Assembly (NCBI RefSeq): GCF_002812955.1
Contig: NZ_PFXK01000004.1
Span: forward strand, 124,001 to 188,000
From: Vibrio sp. HA2012
GTDB taxonomy: Bacteria > Pseudomonadota > Gammaproteobacteria > Enterobacterales > Vibrionaceae
DNA length: 64,000 bases
Reading direction: 5' to 3'
The notes beneath the pieces were generated by a model. That model was not told the origin of the DNA and ran no database searches. It saw only the letters and a list, made by a program, of their open reading frames with translations. The position numbers and the translations under genes are program-made. Within the stretch, counting starts at the first letter, position 1; each line of letters opens with the position of its first letter. This document shows positions 19,793 through 29,653 of the stretch, one piece after another.

Positions 19793-22390
19793 GTGCTTGA
19801 AGCCTACCGTAAACACGTCGAAGAGCGTGCTAATGAGAATGTAGTCCCTAAACCACTGGATGCAGATCAGACTGCATCTCTTGTCGAATTACTGAAAAAT
19901 CCTCCGCAGGGTGAAGAAGCATTTATTCTCGACCTGCTGGAAAATCGTATCCCACCAGGAGTGGATGAAGCGGCTTATGTCAAAGCCGGATTCCTGACTG
20001 CTGTTACAAAAGGTGAAGCTACTTCTCCGCTGGTCTGTCGTGAAAAAGCGGCTGAACTACTGGGTACTATGCAGGGAGGATATAATATTGAACCATTGGT
20101 TGCTCTGCTGGATGATGCGGAATTGGCACCGATTGCAGTTAAAGCTCTGTCGCATACTCTGCTGATGTTTGATGCTTTCTACGATGTAGAAGAAAAAGCG
20201 AAAGTGGGTAATGAATATGCGCAAGCCGTAATGCAATCATGGGCCGATGCGGAGTGGTTCCTGTCTAAGCCTCAGTTGCAGGAAAAAGTAACACTGACAG
20301 TCTTTAAGGTTACTGGTGAAACCAATACCGATGACCTGTCTCCTGCTCAGGATGCGTGGTCTCGTCCAGATATCCCTCTGCATGCACTGGCGATGCTGAA
20401 AAATGCACGTGATGGCATTGAACCGGAACAACCAGGTGTGATTGGTCCGGTTAAACTCATTGATAAACTGAAAGAAAAAGGTCATCAACTGGTGTATGTC
20501 GGTGACGTTGTAGGGACTGGTTCCTCACGTAAATCTGCTACTAACTCTGTGCTATGGTTTATGGGGGATGACATTCCTCATGTACCGAATAAACGTGCTG
20601 GTGGTTATGTTCTGGGCGGTAAGATCGCCCCAATCTTCTTTAATACTATGGAAGATGCTGGTGCGCTGCCGATCGAAGTTGATGTGTCTAAGCTGAGCAT
20701 GGGGGATGTGATTGACGTCTATCCATACGAAGGCAAAGTAACTAATCACGAAACGGGTGAAGTGCTGGCTGAGTTTTCTCTGAAAACAGACGTTCTGATT
20801 GATGAAGTCCGAGCTGGTGGGCGTATCCCACTGATTGTTGGCCGTGGTTTGACTGAGCGTGCCCGAGAAGCTCTTGGCCTGGATGCTTCAGACGTATTCC
20901 GCCGTCCGGTTGCTGCTGAAGATACCGGTAAAGGTTTTACGCTGGCTCAGAAGATGGTTGGTAAAGCATGTGGTGTTGCCGGCGTACGTCCGGGTACTTA
21001 CTGTGAGCCTAAAATGACAACAGTGGGCTCTCAGGATACAACCGGCCCAATGACGCGTGATGAGCTAAAAGATCTGGCGTGTCTTGGCTTCTCTGCGGAT
21101 CTGGTGATGCAGTCTTTCTGCCATACCTCAGCTTATCCTAAGCCTGTTGATGTAAATACTCACCATACTCTGCCTGATTTCATTATGAACCGTGGCGGAG
21201 TATCACTGCGTCCGGGGGATGGTGTTATCCACTCATGGTTGAACCGCATGTTGCTGCCAGATACTGTCGGCACGGGGGGGGACTCGCATACCCGTTTCCC
21301 TCTGGGCGTTTCTTTTCCAGCAGGTTCTGGTCTGGTAGCGTTTGCTGCTGCGACGGGGGTTATGCCATTGGATATGCCTGAGTCGATTCTGGTGCGTTTT
21401 AAAGGTGAAATGCAGTCAGGTATCACTCTGCGTGATCTGGTTCATGCTATTCCTTATTATGGTATCAAACAAGGTCTGTTGACTGTTGAAAAAGCAGGTA
21501 AAATTAACGAATTTTCTGGGCGTATTCTGGAAATTGAAGGCGTTGAGCACCTGACTGTTGAGCAGGCGTTCGAACTATCTGATGCGTCTGCCGAGCGTAG
21601 TGCCGCTGGTTGTACGGTGAAGCTATCTCAGGAATCGATTGAAGAGTACCTGAAGTCAAACATCACTATGCTGAAGTGGATGATCTCTGAAGGTTATGGT
21701 GATCGCCGTACGATTGAACGTCGTGTTAAAGCAATGCAGGAATGGCTGGATAGCCCGACTCTGATGACTGCAGATACTGATGCTGATTACGCTCATGTCA
21801 TTGAAATTGATCTGGCTGAGATTAAAGAGCCAATTCTGTGTGTGCCGAATGACCCTGATGATGCACGTCTGTTGTCTGATGTTCAGGGGACAGGCATTGA
21901 TGAGGTGTTTATTGGTTCTTGTATGACGAATATCGGTCACTTCCGTGCGGCTGGTAAATTGCTGGATAAACAGAATGCTCAGTTGAAAACTCGCATGTGG
22001 GTCGCTCCGCCGACTAAAATGGATCGTGATCAATTGATAGAAGAAGGTTACTACGGCATTTACGGTCGTGCTGGGGTACGTATTGAAACCCCGGGATGTT
22101 CACTTTGTATGGGTAACCAGGCTCGTGTAGCAGACGGTGCGACAGTGATTTCCACATCGACCCGTAACTTCCCGAACCGTCTGGGGACCGGAGCGAATGT
22201 GTATCTGGCTTCTGCTGAACTGGCTGCTGTGGGTGCGATCCTTGGTCATATTCCTACTAAGGAAGAGTACTTTGAATATGCCAGACAGATCGATGCCACC
22301 GCAAAGGATACCTATCGTTATCTGAACTTCCATAAGATGGAACAGTACATGAGTAAAGCGGATCAAGTGATTATTCAGGAACCGGTGTGA
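19793..22390 (+). CDS. acnB: Aconitate hydratase B
   Basis: Bifunctional aconitase B / 2-methylisocitrate dehydratase of the TCA cycle. The GTG start at 19793 gives 865 residues, the E. coli AcnB length, and the N terminus then reads as [13 protein letters not shown] in the family register. A GAGGA ribosome site lies 8 bases upstream. A TTG further upstream at 19760 is in frame but lacks support. The three [4Fe-4S] cysteines are seen in [10 protein letters not shown] and GCSLCMGNQ near the C terminus, and the HEAT-like domain 5 is N-terminal, as in AcnB. A G8 run at 21274-21281 encodes GTGGDS. It is transcribed alone and closed by a terminator. Confidence 0.97.
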   Translation: MLEAYRKHVEERANENVVPKPLDADQTASLVELLKNPPQGEEAFILDLLENRIPPGVDEAAYVKAGFLTAVTKGEATSPLVCREKAAELLGTMQGGYNIEPLVALLDDAELAPIAVKALSHTLLMFDAFYDVEEKAKVGNEYAQAVMQSWADAEWFLSKPQLQEKVTLTVFKVTGETNTDDLSPAQDAWSRPDIPLHALAMLKNARDGIEPEQPGVIGPVKLIDKLKEKGHQLVYVGDVVGTGSSRKSATNSVLWFMGDDIPHVPNKRAGGYVLGGKIAPIFFNTMEDAGALPIEVDVSKLSMGDVIDVYPYEGKVTNHETGEVLAEFSLKTDVLIDEVRAGGRIPLIVGRGLTERAREALGLDASDVFRRPVAAEDTGKGFTLAQKMVGKACGVAGVRPGTYCEPKMTTVGSQDTTGPMTRDELKDLACLGFSADLVMQSFCHTSAYPKPVDVNTHHTLPDFIMNRGGVSLRPGDGVIHSWLNRMLLPDTVGTGGDSHTRFPLGVSFPAGSGLVAFAAATGVMPLDMPESILVRFKGEMQSGITLRDLVHAIPYYGIKQGLLTVEKAGKINEFSGRILEIEGVEHLTVEQAFELSDASAERSAAGCTVKLSQESIEEYLKSNITMLKWMISEGYGDRRTIERRVKAMQEWLDSPTLMTADTDADYAHVIEIDLAEIKEPILCVPNDPDDARLLSDVQGTGIDEVFIGSCMTNIGHFRAAGKLLDKQNAQLKTRMWVAPPTKMDRDQLIEEGYYGIYGRAGVRIETPGCSLCMGNQARVADGATVISTSTRNFPNRLGTGANVYLASAELAAVGAILGHIPTKEEYFEYARQIDATAKDTYRYLNFHKMEQYMSKADQVIIQEPV

Positions 22391-22420
22391 GCCTTTATTT
22401 ACTTATTTTTGTCTAAATAT

Positions 22421-22447
22421 AAGCCCTTGATGATTCAAGGGCTTTTT
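22421..22447 (+). terminator. Rho-independent terminator of acnB
   Basis: AAGCCCTTGA and TCAAGGGCTT form a 10-bp stem around TGAT, followed by a short T-run. Confidence 0.9.
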
Positions 22448-22480
22448 AAATGTTATCAGAAAAATTATCCGGGGTATTAT

Positions 22481-22534
22481 GATGTCTGTCCCATTAAGAT
22501 AATGTCTGTCCATTAAGATAAAGGTGCCTGTTCT
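22481..22534 (-). repeat. Cluster of three REP-like repeats, GYCTGTCC orientation
   Basis: GATGTCTGTCCCATTAAGAT (22481-22500) and AATGTCTGTCCATTAAGATA (22501-22520) are a near-perfect 20-bp tandem pair. They are followed by AAGGTGCCTGTTCT (22521-22534). All three face the same way as the copies at 19553-19615. They lie between the acnB terminator and the mutS stop codon. Confidence 0.8.
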
Positions 22535-22552
22535 ATTAACGCTATTAACGTA

Positions 22553-25126
22553 TTACTTTAGAAGTTGTTTCAGTCGGTACAGTTCATCCAGTGCTTGTCT
22601 TGGGGTCAGGTTATCCGGGTCGATACTGCTCAGGGTTTCTTCTACCTCACTTGGTTCCGGGATCAGACTGAGCTGGTTGGCGATATCAACATTTGGTTTT
22701 ACGGCGTTTGTCTGGCCTTCAGCCTGACCGGTTTGCTCCAGTTGCCGAAGTTTGGCGCGGGCATTTTTTATCACAGGTTTCGGAACACCGGCCAGTCCGG
22801 CTACGGCCAGACCGTAAGACTTGCTGGCTGCACCTTCCTGCACCGCATGCATAAAGGCGATGCTGTCGCCGTGTTCTACTGCATCCAAGTGAACGTTTGC
22901 CAGATGAGATAATTGATTTGGCAGTTCGGTCAGCTCGAAATAGTGAGTGGCGAACAGGGTCATCGCTCCTATCTGATTTGCCAACCATTCGGCACTCGCC
23001 CACGCCAGAGACAGACCATCGTAGGTGCTGGTTCCCCGGCCGATTTCATCCATAAGAACCAGTGAATGCGGTGTGGCATTATGCAGAATATTGGCAGTTT
23101 CGGTCATCTCAACCATAAAGGTAGAACGACCAGAAGCCAGATCGTCCGAAGCACCGATTCTGGTAAAAATACGGTCAACAGAGCCAATGGTGGCCGCTTC
23201 TGCCGGAACATAAGAGCCGATATGTGCCAGCAGGGCAATTAAGGCTGTCTGACGCATATAGGTGGATTTACCGCCCATGTTCGGACCGGTGATGATCAGC
23301 ATTTTTCTCTGAGGATTCAGCACTATCGGATTGGCGATAAAAGGTTCGTCCATCACTTGTTCTACTACTGGGTGACGGCCATTCTGTATGTGAATACCCA
23401 CTTCTTCTGTCAGGACGGGACGACAATAGTCCAGTGTGTCAGCTCGTTCGGCCAGGTTCTGTAATACGTCCAGTTGTGATACTGAAGAAGCCAGATTCTG
23501 CATTTGTTCCAGATGTGGCAGTAGCAGATCAAACAATTGTTCCCACAGCTGCTTTTCCAGCGCCAGTGCTTTGGATTTTGAGTTAAGGACTTTATCTTCG
23601 TGTTCTTTCAGTTCCGGAATAATATAGCGTTCGGCATTTTTCAGGGTCTGACGGCGCACATAATGCGGAGGCACCAGATGGCTCTGTCCGCGGCTAACCT
23701 GAATATAAAAACCGTGCACATTGTTATAACCGACTTTCAGGGTATCGATACCGTGCCTGTCCCGTTCCTCTGCTTCCAGTTGTTCCAGATATTCTGTTGC
23801 CCCGTTAGCCAGTTTGCGCCATTCATCCAGTTCGGCACTGTAGCCATCAGCGATAACACCACCATCGCGGATCACGACTGGAGGGTTCTCTTTGATTGCG
23901 GTTTCCAGCAGTTCACACAGGTTACTCATCGGAGCGGCGTATTGTGTCAGCTTCTGTAGATAGGTATTGGTAAGTGGTTGCAGAGTGTCTGCCAGTTCTG
24001 GTAGCTGCTGCATTGCATGACGCAAACGTGCCATGTCTCTCGGACGGGCAGAACGAAGTGCCAGACGGGCAAGGATACGTTCGATATCGCCGATCTGCTT
24101 TAATACAGGCTGAAGTTCAGTAAATAGAGCCTGTTCTTTTAATTCGCTAATCGCATCCAGACGCTGATTCAGGGTGTCCCGGCAGCGCATCGGCTGGTGG
24201 AGCCAGCGTTTTAGCATCCGGCTGCCCATCGGAGTTGCACAGTGATCCAGCACCTCTGCCAGCGTATTCTCTGTGCCACCAGACAGGTTCTGGGTCAGCT
24301 CCAGATTGCGTCGGGTGGCTGCGTCCAGAATAACGGAGTGATCCTGTCGATCGAAGGTCAGAGAACGGATATGCGGCAGGGCGGTACGCTGGGTATCTTT
24401 GACATATTGGATAAGACATCCTGCTGCACACAGGCCAAGCGTCGCATTTTCCACGCCGAAGCCGACCAGATCCCGGGTACCGAACTGCTGATTCAACTGT
24501 TGACGAGCGGTATCCGGTTCGAACTCCCATACCGGACGGCGACGATTACCGTTGCGGCTGGACATCAGATGCACCGCCGCAAAATCTTCCGGGAACAGCA
24601 ATTCGCGCGGGGAAGTGCGTTGAAGTTCTGCCTGCATAGCTTCTTCGCTTTCCGGCTCACACAGCTGGAAACGTCCGGAAGTTATGTCCAGAGTGGCATA
24701 ACCGAAGAGGCCTTTCTCTGACTGATAAATTGCAGCGATCAGGTTATCGGTACGTTCTGACAACAAAGCTTCATCGGTGACTGTCCCCGGAGTGACAATA
24801 CGTACGACTTTGCGTTCTACCGGTCCTTTACTGGTGGCTGGATCGCCGATCTGTTCACAAATAGCGACCGATTCGCCCAATTGTACCAGTTTTGCCAGAT
24901 AGCCTTCAACGGCATGAAAAGGGACACCTGCCATCGGAATGGGCTCTCCGGCAGATGCACCACGTTTGGTCAGGGAAATATCCAGCAACTGAGAGGCGCG
25001 TTTGGCATCGTCATAAAACAGCTCGTAAAAATCTCCCATACGGTAAAACAGCAGAATATCGGGGTTTTCTGCTTTCAGGGTCAGATATTGCTGCATCATG
25101 GGCGTATGCTTGGAAGTGCTTTTCAC
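22553..25126 (-). CDS. mutS: DNA mismatch repair protein MutS
   Basis: An 857-residue MutS. The mismatch-binding wedge is seen in [15 protein letters not shown] near residue 27, the lever/clamp region follows, and the ATPase has Walker [10 protein letters not shown] near 615 and Walker B with [14 protein letters not shown]. The C terminus has the usual linker and a short helical tetramerisation tail. MutS recognises mispairs and recruits MutL. It is divergent from pncC. Confidence 0.97.
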   Translation of the reverse strand: MKSTSKHTPMMQQYLTLKAENPDILLFYRMGDFYELFYDDAKRASQLLDISLTKRGASAGEPIPMAGVPFHAVEGYLAKLVQLGESVAICEQIGDPATSKGPVERKVVRIVTPGTVTDEALLSERTDNLIAAIYQSEKGLFGYATLDITSGRFQLCEPESEEAMQAELQRTSPRELLFPEDFAAVHLMSSRNGNRRRPVWEFEPDTARQQLNQQFGTRDLVGFGVENATLGLCAAGCLIQYVKDTQRTALPHIRSLTFDRQDHSVILDAATRRNLELTQNLSGGTENTLAEVLDHCATPMGSRMLKRWLHQPMRCRDTLNQRLDAISELKEQALFTELQPVLKQIGDIERILARLALRSARPRDMARLRHAMQQLPELADTLQPLTNTYLQKLTQYAAPMSNLCELLETAIKENPPVVIRDGGVIADGYSAELDEWRKLANGATEYLEQLEAEERDRHGIDTLKVGYNNVHGFYIQVSRGQSHLVPPHYVRRQTLKNAERYIIPELKEHEDKVLNSKSKALALEKQLWEQLFDLLLPHLEQMQNLASSVSQLDVLQNLAERADTLDYCRPVLTEEVGIHIQNGRHPVVEQVMDEPFIANPIVLNPQRKMLIITGPNMGGKSTYMRQTALIALLAHIGSYVPAEAATIGSVDRIFTRIGASDDLASGRSTFMVEMTETANILHNATPHSLVLMDEIGRGTSTYDGLSLAWASAEWLANQIGAMTLFATHYFELTELPNQLSHLANVHLDAVEHGDSIAFMHAVQEGAASKSYGLAVAGLAGVPKPVIKNARAKLRQLEQTGQAEGQTNAVKPNVDIANQLSLIPEPSEVEETLSSIDPDNLTPRQALDELYRLKQLLK

Positions 25127-25219
25127 GGCGGAAACCTTTTATGACTTTATCTCTGTGTAATAGCGGCTTAGGATACGTGAATAAGGTGAAGGTGCATAGG
25201 GTTGAAAAGGCTAAAAATA

Positions 25220-25717
25220 ATGGAACAGTTAAAACAATTAAGTCAGATAACCGGGCAGTTATTACAAGCAACAGGCGAAACACTGGTAACGGCTGAATCC
25301 TGTACCGGTGGTGGTATTGCCAGTGCGGTAACCGATATAGCCGGTAGTTCCGCATGGTTTGACCGGGCGTTCGTTACTTACAGTAATGCTGCCAAGATGG
25401 AGATGCTTGGTGTACGCGCAGATACACTGGATAAGTGGGGGGCAGTCAGTGAACAGGTGGTCGAGCAGATGGCGCAGGGGGCTCTGTTGTATTCTGGTGG
25501 TACTATTTCTGTTGCGGTCAGTGGTATTGCCGGGCCGGACGGCGGTAGCGAGGAAAAGCCTGTAGGGACAGTCTGGTTTGCCTGGCAGAAAGGCGATCAA
25601 AAAGTGCAGCAGGTGCATCAGTTTAACGGAGACCGGGAAGCGGTACGAAAACAGGCATGTATTACCGCTCTTCTCGGGGTCAATGAACTGCTGGAGGAGT
25701 CGTTGTTTTCCTCTTAA
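25220..25717 (+). CDS. pncC: Nicotinamide-nucleotide amidase PncC (CinA C-terminal domain)
   Basis: A 165-residue single-domain CinA/PncC protein that converts NMN to nicotinate mononucleotide in the NAD salvage cycle. The motif TAESCTGGGIAS lies near residue 28, and SGIAGPDGGSEEKPVGTVW near 105. The ATG at 25220 was chosen because the family starts about 20 residues before the AESCTGG motif. In many gammaproteobacteria recA follows; here it does not. Confidence 0.94.
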   Translation: MEQLKQLSQITGQLLQATGETLVTAESCTGGGIASAVTDIAGSSAWFDRAFVTYSNAAKMEMLGVRADTLDKWGAVSEQVVEQMAQGALLYSGGTISVAVSGIAGPDGGSEEKPVGTVWFAWQKGDQKVQQVHQFNGDREAVRKQACITALLGVNELLEESLFSS

Positions 25718-25761
25718 ACGGATATCGAATGCTGACAGGCATAAATACTGCCGGGCAGTTT

Positions 25762-25787
25762 GCCTCACCTCTCTGGTGAGGCTGTTT
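25762..25787. terminator. Hairpin between convergent pncC and the TRIC-family gene
   Basis: GCCTCACC and GGTGAGGC form an 8-bp stem around TCTCT. The following T-run is weak (TGTTT), so its efficiency is uncertain. Confidence 0.65.
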
Positions 25788-25790
25788 GGC

Positions 25791-26411
25791 TTATCGGTCA
25801 ATCGCAAAAGTCGGTAGCGACAGGTGCCATTTTATCGCGCCCAGTCGGATCACCAGTGTAGACACTATGCCGGACAGCAGTGCTGTTGCATTATCGTATC
25901 CCAGTGCCAGAGCACTGATATGGAAGGTGCCGCCGATAATACAGGCTGTGGCATACACTTCACTGCGCAGAACCATAGGAATTTCCCGTGCCAGTATATC
26001 GCGGATAATGCCGCCACCACAGCCGGTCAGTACGCCCATAATAACGGCGACCAGATACGAATCCTGATACATCAGGGATTTTTCCACGCCGATACCGACA
26101 AAGGCTGCCAGTCCGATAGCATCGCAGACCGGCAGGACATACCAGGGCAGGCGTCTCGGGCGGCGTACCAGCCATATGGTCAGCAGGCAGGTAAACAGAA
26201 TAACCCATATATAGGCTGGATTACGGATCCAGAATACCGGTGTGGCTCCCAGAGCCATATCGCGCATAGTGCCGCCACCGATAGCGGTAACACTTCCGAG
26301 TACCATCACACCAAAAGGATCCATCTTTAACCGTCCGGCCAGCAATACGCCAGAGATAGCAAAGATGGCAGTACCAAACATATCAATAAAATAGAGCAGT
26401 GATGTATTCAT
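25791..26411 (-). CDS. TRIC/YicG-family membrane protein (UPF0126)
   Basis: A 206-residue membrane protein with about seven hydrophobic helices arranged as two related halves. Each half carries the family signature: IGGGTMRDMALGATP near residue 44 and CGGGIIRDILAREIP near 130. Related prokaryotic TRIC proteins form trimeric cation channels. The substrate of this paralogue is not known. It starts 5 bp after the xseA stop, so the two genes are probably co-transcribed. Confidence 0.9.
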   Translation of the reverse strand: MNTSLLYFIDMFGTAIFAISGVLLAGRLKMDPFGVMVLGSVTAIGGGTMRDMALGATPVFWIRNPAYIWVILFTCLLTIWLVRRPRRLPWYVLPVCDAIGLAAFVGIGVEKSLMYQDSYLVAVIMGVLTGCGGGIIRDILAREIPMVLRSEVYATACIIGGTFHISALALGYDNATALLSGIVSTLVIRLGAIKWHLSLPTFAIDR

Positions 26412-26416
26412 ACAGG

Positions 26417-27790
26417 TTAATGATCAGTATCAGATAATAGGGTTGTTTGAGAGCTGGCCGATTCGACGACAGAGTGAATTTCGCCGTCAGCAAGTGTCGT
26501 AATCAGTCGGGTTCCGGGCCGGACATCTGCAGCATGGCGGATCACCTGCTTCTGGTCGTTGCGGGTGATAGAATAACCGCGTTGCAATGTCGCCAGTGGA
26601 CTGACGGTATCCAGCTTTTCGGCTGTTATCGCCAGATGATGCCGGTTTGCCAGCAGTTGTCGATCCATTGCGTCCAGCAGGCGTTGCCGGGCTCTGGCCA
26701 GTGCATATTTCTGCCGGGTAATGGATTGTACTGGCGAGTGCAGTTCCAGCCGGTAACTGAGTTTTTCCACATGACGTTGCCGGTTTGAGATGCTGCGCCG
26801 GACAGCCGCAGTTAAACGCGATTCCAGTTCGTCCAGTTGCTGGCTCTGCCGTTGCAGACGGTAATTCGGATGCTGTTTTTCCAGACGGTACTGCAGCATT
26901 TTCAGTTCGCTCTGAGTACGGGTAAGGTAGGACTGCATGGCTCGACGTAAGGTGGCATGCTGCGTACTCAGTGACTGGGTTTTATGGGTCTGATCCCGGC
27001 TGACCAGTTCGGCTGCCGCTGACGGGGTCGGTGCGCGCACATCGGCAACAAAATCTGCAATGGTGACATCGATTTCATGTCCCACAGCACTGATAACCGG
27101 AATGTCACTGGCTGCAATAGTGCGGGCGACAATTTCGTGATTAAAACACCATAGATCTTCCAGCGAGCCACCGCCCCGGCCGACAATCAGTACATCACAT
27201 TCGTTGCGGCTGTTTGCCCGGCCTATGGCCTGAGCAATTTTGATTGCAGCATCTTCTCCCTGTACAAGGGTCGGATAAATGACTACCGGCAGGCTGGGAT
27301 CCCGGCGTTTCAGTACGTGCAAAATATCGTGCAGAGCAGCCCCAGTTTTGGAGGTGATCACGCCGATGCGAGTCGGATGTTCCGGCAATGGTTTCTTGAT
27401 AGACTGAGCAAACAGACCTTCCGCCGCCAGTTTCATCTTCAGTTTTTCGAATTCCTGCTGCAGTCTGCCGTCACCTTCCGGCTGCATGGATTCGATGATC
27501 AACTGATAATCGCCACGGGGTTCATACAGGGACAGTCGTGCTTTAACCAGTACCTGATTCCCGTTGCTGGGTTTGAAGGTAACCCGGCGGTTATTGCCGC
27601 GGAACATGGCGCATTTCACCTGCGCCCGTGAATCTTTTAACGAGAAGTACCAGTGACCGGAAACCGGTGCCGAGAAGTTGGAGATCTCTCCGACCAGCCA
27701 GACTATCCCCATTTCGTTTTCGAGTAATAGACGAACTTCCGCGTTCAGACGGGAGACAGTAAATATAGCGGGATTCTTAGAGGCAGGCAC
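26417..27790 (-). CDS. xseA: Exodeoxyribonuclease VII large subunit
   Basis: A 457-residue XseA. The N-terminal OB fold ([21 protein letters not shown], about 30-50) is followed by the catalytic domain with [14 protein letters not shown] and [17 protein letters not shown], a coiled-coil region (about 285-395) that binds XseB, and the short C-terminal domain with QRGYSI. It degrades single-stranded DNA. xseB is not adjacent, which is normal. xseA divergent from guaB is the common arrangement. Confidence 0.96.
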   Translation of the reverse strand: MPASKNPAIFTVSRLNAEVRLLLENEMGIVWLVGEISNFSAPVSGHWYFSLKDSRAQVKCAMFRGNNRRVTFKPSNGNQVLVKARLSLYEPRGDYQLIIESMQPEGDGRLQQEFEKLKMKLAAEGLFAQSIKKPLPEHPTRIGVITSKTGAALHDILHVLKRRDPSLPVVIYPTLVQGEDAAIKIAQAIGRANSRNECDVLIVGRGGGSLEDLWCFNHEIVARTIAASDIPVISAVGHEIDVTIADFVADVRAPTPSAAAELVSRDQTHKTQSLSTQHATLRRAMQSYLTRTQSELKMLQYRLEKQHPNYRLQRQSQQLDELESRLTAAVRRSISNRQRHVEKLSYRLELHSPVQSITRQKYALARARQRLLDAMDRQLLANRHHLAITAEKLDTVSPLATLQRGYSITRNDQKQVIRHAADVRPGTRLITTLADGEIHSVVESASSQTTLLSDTDH

Positions 27791-27877
27791 AGAACGTTAC
27801 CGGACATAGGTATGGAAATTAGCGGCAATATAATACATATCAAGGGGGGGAATGCAAATAAAAATGCAAAAAATGTG

Positions 27878-27912
27878 TGGCTAACCGATTGCCTTGTGCG
27901 TATAATGCGTCT
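27878..27912 (+). promoter_or_regulatory. Probable guaB promoter with GC-rich discriminator
   Basis: A perfect -10 TATAAT lies at 27901-27906, with a poor -35 candidate (TGGCTA, 27878-27883) at 17-bp spacing. An A-rich tract upstream (27851-27875) could be an UP element. The bases after the -10 are GCGTCTGC, the GC-rich discriminator typical of promoters under stringent/growth-rate control, as known for guaB in E. coli. The leader to the ATG is about 87 bases. Confidence 0.6.
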
Positions 27913-27998
27913 GCAATATCAATTCAGATTCATCCTTGTTATGCGAAACGACGGGGGTGGATTTTTTTCTTTATAATCCTTTGTTGAGAGATATTGCA

Positions 27999-29462
27999 AT
28001 GCTACGAATCGCAAAAGAAGCCCTAACGTTTGATGACGTTCTTCTAGTCCCAGCACATTCCACAGTTCTTCCTAATACGGCGGATCTTCGCACCCGTCTG
28101 ACCAAAAATATTACCCTGAATATCCCTATGATTTCTGCATCCATGGATACGGTAACGGAAGCTCGCCTTGCAATTGCTCTGGCTCAGGAAGGTGGTATCG
28201 GCTTTATTCACAAGAATATGTCCATCGAAGAGCAGGCAAAACAGGTTCGTCTGGTTAAGATTTTTGAAGCAGGTGTTGTTGCACATCCTGTTACTGTCAA
28301 GCCAACCAATACTATTGCAGAAGTTCTGGAACTGACCGAAAAGAACGGTTTTGCCGGTTATCCTGTTGTGACGGATAACAATGAGCTGGTCGGTATTATT
28401 ACCGGTCGTGATATCCGTTTTGTGACAGATCTGAGCAAAACGGTAGACAAAGTGATGACACCGAAAGAGCGTCTGGCAACGGTTAAAGAAGGCGCACCTC
28501 GCAGCGAAGTTCAGGAAAAAATGCACGAAGCACGTGTTGAGAAAGTGCTGGTTGTGAATGACGATTTCCAACTGAAAGGTATGATCACCGCAAAAGATTT
28601 CCATAAAGCAGAGAAAAAACCTAACGCTTGTAAAGATGAGCAGGGTCGTCTGCGTGTCGGTGCGGCTGTCGGTGCCGGTGCCGGTAACGAAGAGCGTGTT
28701 GCTGCGCTGGTTGAAGCCGGTGTGGATGTACTGTTGATCGATTCTTCTCACGGTCACTCTGAAGGTGTTCTGCAGCGTATCCGTGACACGCGTGCTGCGT
28801 ATCCTGAGCTGGATATTATCGGCGGTAACGTGGCAACCGGAGCGGGTGCTAAGGCTCTGATTGAAGCGGGCGTGAGTGCGGTTAAAGTGGGTATCGGCCC
28901 GGGCTCTATCTGTACTACCCGTATCGTAACCGGTGTTGGTGTTCCTCAAATCACTGCTATTTCTGATGCGGCTGAAGTGGCTGGTCAATACGATATTCCT
29001 GTGATTGCCGACGGCGGTATCCGCTTCTCCGGTGATATCTGTAAAGCTATCGTGGCCGGTGCATCTTGTGTGATGGTTGGTTCTATGTTCGCCGGTACTG
29101 AAGAAGCACCGGGTGAAGTGATTCTGTATCAGGGTCGTTCATACAAAGCTTACCGTGGTATGGGGTCTCTGGGGGCGATGTCTCAGGGGTCTTCTGACCG
29201 TTACTTCCAGTCTGATAACGCTGCCGACAAATTGGTTCCTGAAGGCATCGAAGGCCGTATCGCTTATAAAGGCCGCCTGAAAGAGATCGTTCACCAGCAA
29301 ATGGGTGGGTTGCGTTCATCAATGGGGCTGACTGGCTCTGCAACGATCGAAGATATGCGTACCAAAGCTGAGTTTGTGCGTATTTCTGGTGCCGGTATGA
29401 AAGAGTCGCACGTACACGATGTGCAGATCACTAAAGAAGCACCGAATTACCGTTTAGGTTAG
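27999..29462 (+). CDS. guaB: Inosine-5'-monophosphate dehydrogenase
   Basis: First committed step of GMP synthesis, IMP to XMP with NAD+. The start at 27999 ([20 protein letters not shown]) gives 487 residues, the family length. A tandem CBS pair occupies about residues 95-205 between the barrel halves. The catalytic cysteine loop reads [11 protein letters not shown] near 300. A GAGAG ribosome site lies ahead of the ATG; the upstream in-frame ATG at 27936 adds 21 residues not typical of the family. It is followed by guaA after a 191-bp gap holding a palindromic repeat. Confidence 0.97.
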   Translation: MLRIAKEALTFDDVLLVPAHSTVLPNTADLRTRLTKNITLNIPMISASMDTVTEARLAIALAQEGGIGFIHKNMSIEEQAKQVRLVKIFEAGVVAHPVTVKPTNTIAEVLELTEKNGFAGYPVVTDNNELVGIITGRDIRFVTDLSKTVDKVMTPKERLATVKEGAPRSEVQEKMHEARVEKVLVVNDDFQLKGMITAKDFHKAEKKPNACKDEQGRLRVGAAVGAGAGNEERVAALVEAGVDVLLIDSSHGHSEGVLQRIRDTRAAYPELDIIGGNVATGAGAKALIEAGVSAVKVGIGPGSICTTRIVTGVGVPQITAISDAAEVAGQYDIPVIADGGIRFSGDICKAIVAGASCVMVGSMFAGTEEAPGEVILYQGRSYKAYRGMGSLGAMSQGSSDRYFQSDNAADKLVPEGIEGRIAYKGRLKEIVHQQMGGLRSSMGLTGSATIEDMRTKAEFVRISGAGMKESHVHDVQITKEAPNYRLG

Positions 29463-29480
29463 TAAAAGCTAATCGTTAAA

Positions 29481-29501
29481 GAGACCATATTTAATGGTCT
29501 C
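29481..29501 (+). terminator. Short hairpin after guaB
   Basis: GAGACCAT and ATGGTCTC form an 8-bp stem around ATTTA, 18 bp after the guaB stop. There is no clear T-run, so it may attenuate or stabilise rather than terminate before guaA. Confidence 0.5.
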
Positions 29502-29512
29502 TAAAGATTTGT

Positions 29513-29590
29513 CGTCACCCCAGCGAAGGCTGGGATCTGCTTAAAATCGCCGGTGCTCTGAATGAGATTCCTGCCTTCTCAGGAATGACG
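29513..29590. repeat. Palindromic intergenic repeat between guaB and guaA
   Basis: A 26-base arm (29513-29538, starting CGTCACCCCAGCGAAGG) is mirrored by an arm at 29565-29590 ending CAGGAATGACG. The arms differ at six positions. Each arm is itself a small hairpin (CCCAGC/GCTGGG and TTCCTG/CAGGAA), and the differences keep those hairpins paired. This looks like a dispersed extragenic element of the ERIC/MITE kind rather than a local feature. Confidence 0.7.
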
Positions 29591-29653
29591 AATATCCGGT
29601 GTTACCTCAGTAAGCAGGTGACGGAATAACTCAATCAATTTTGAGAAAAGAAA

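Noticed and set aside
27841..27998. PurR operator upstream of guaB
   Set aside because: No segment fitted the ACGCAAACGTTTGCGT-type palindrome well enough.
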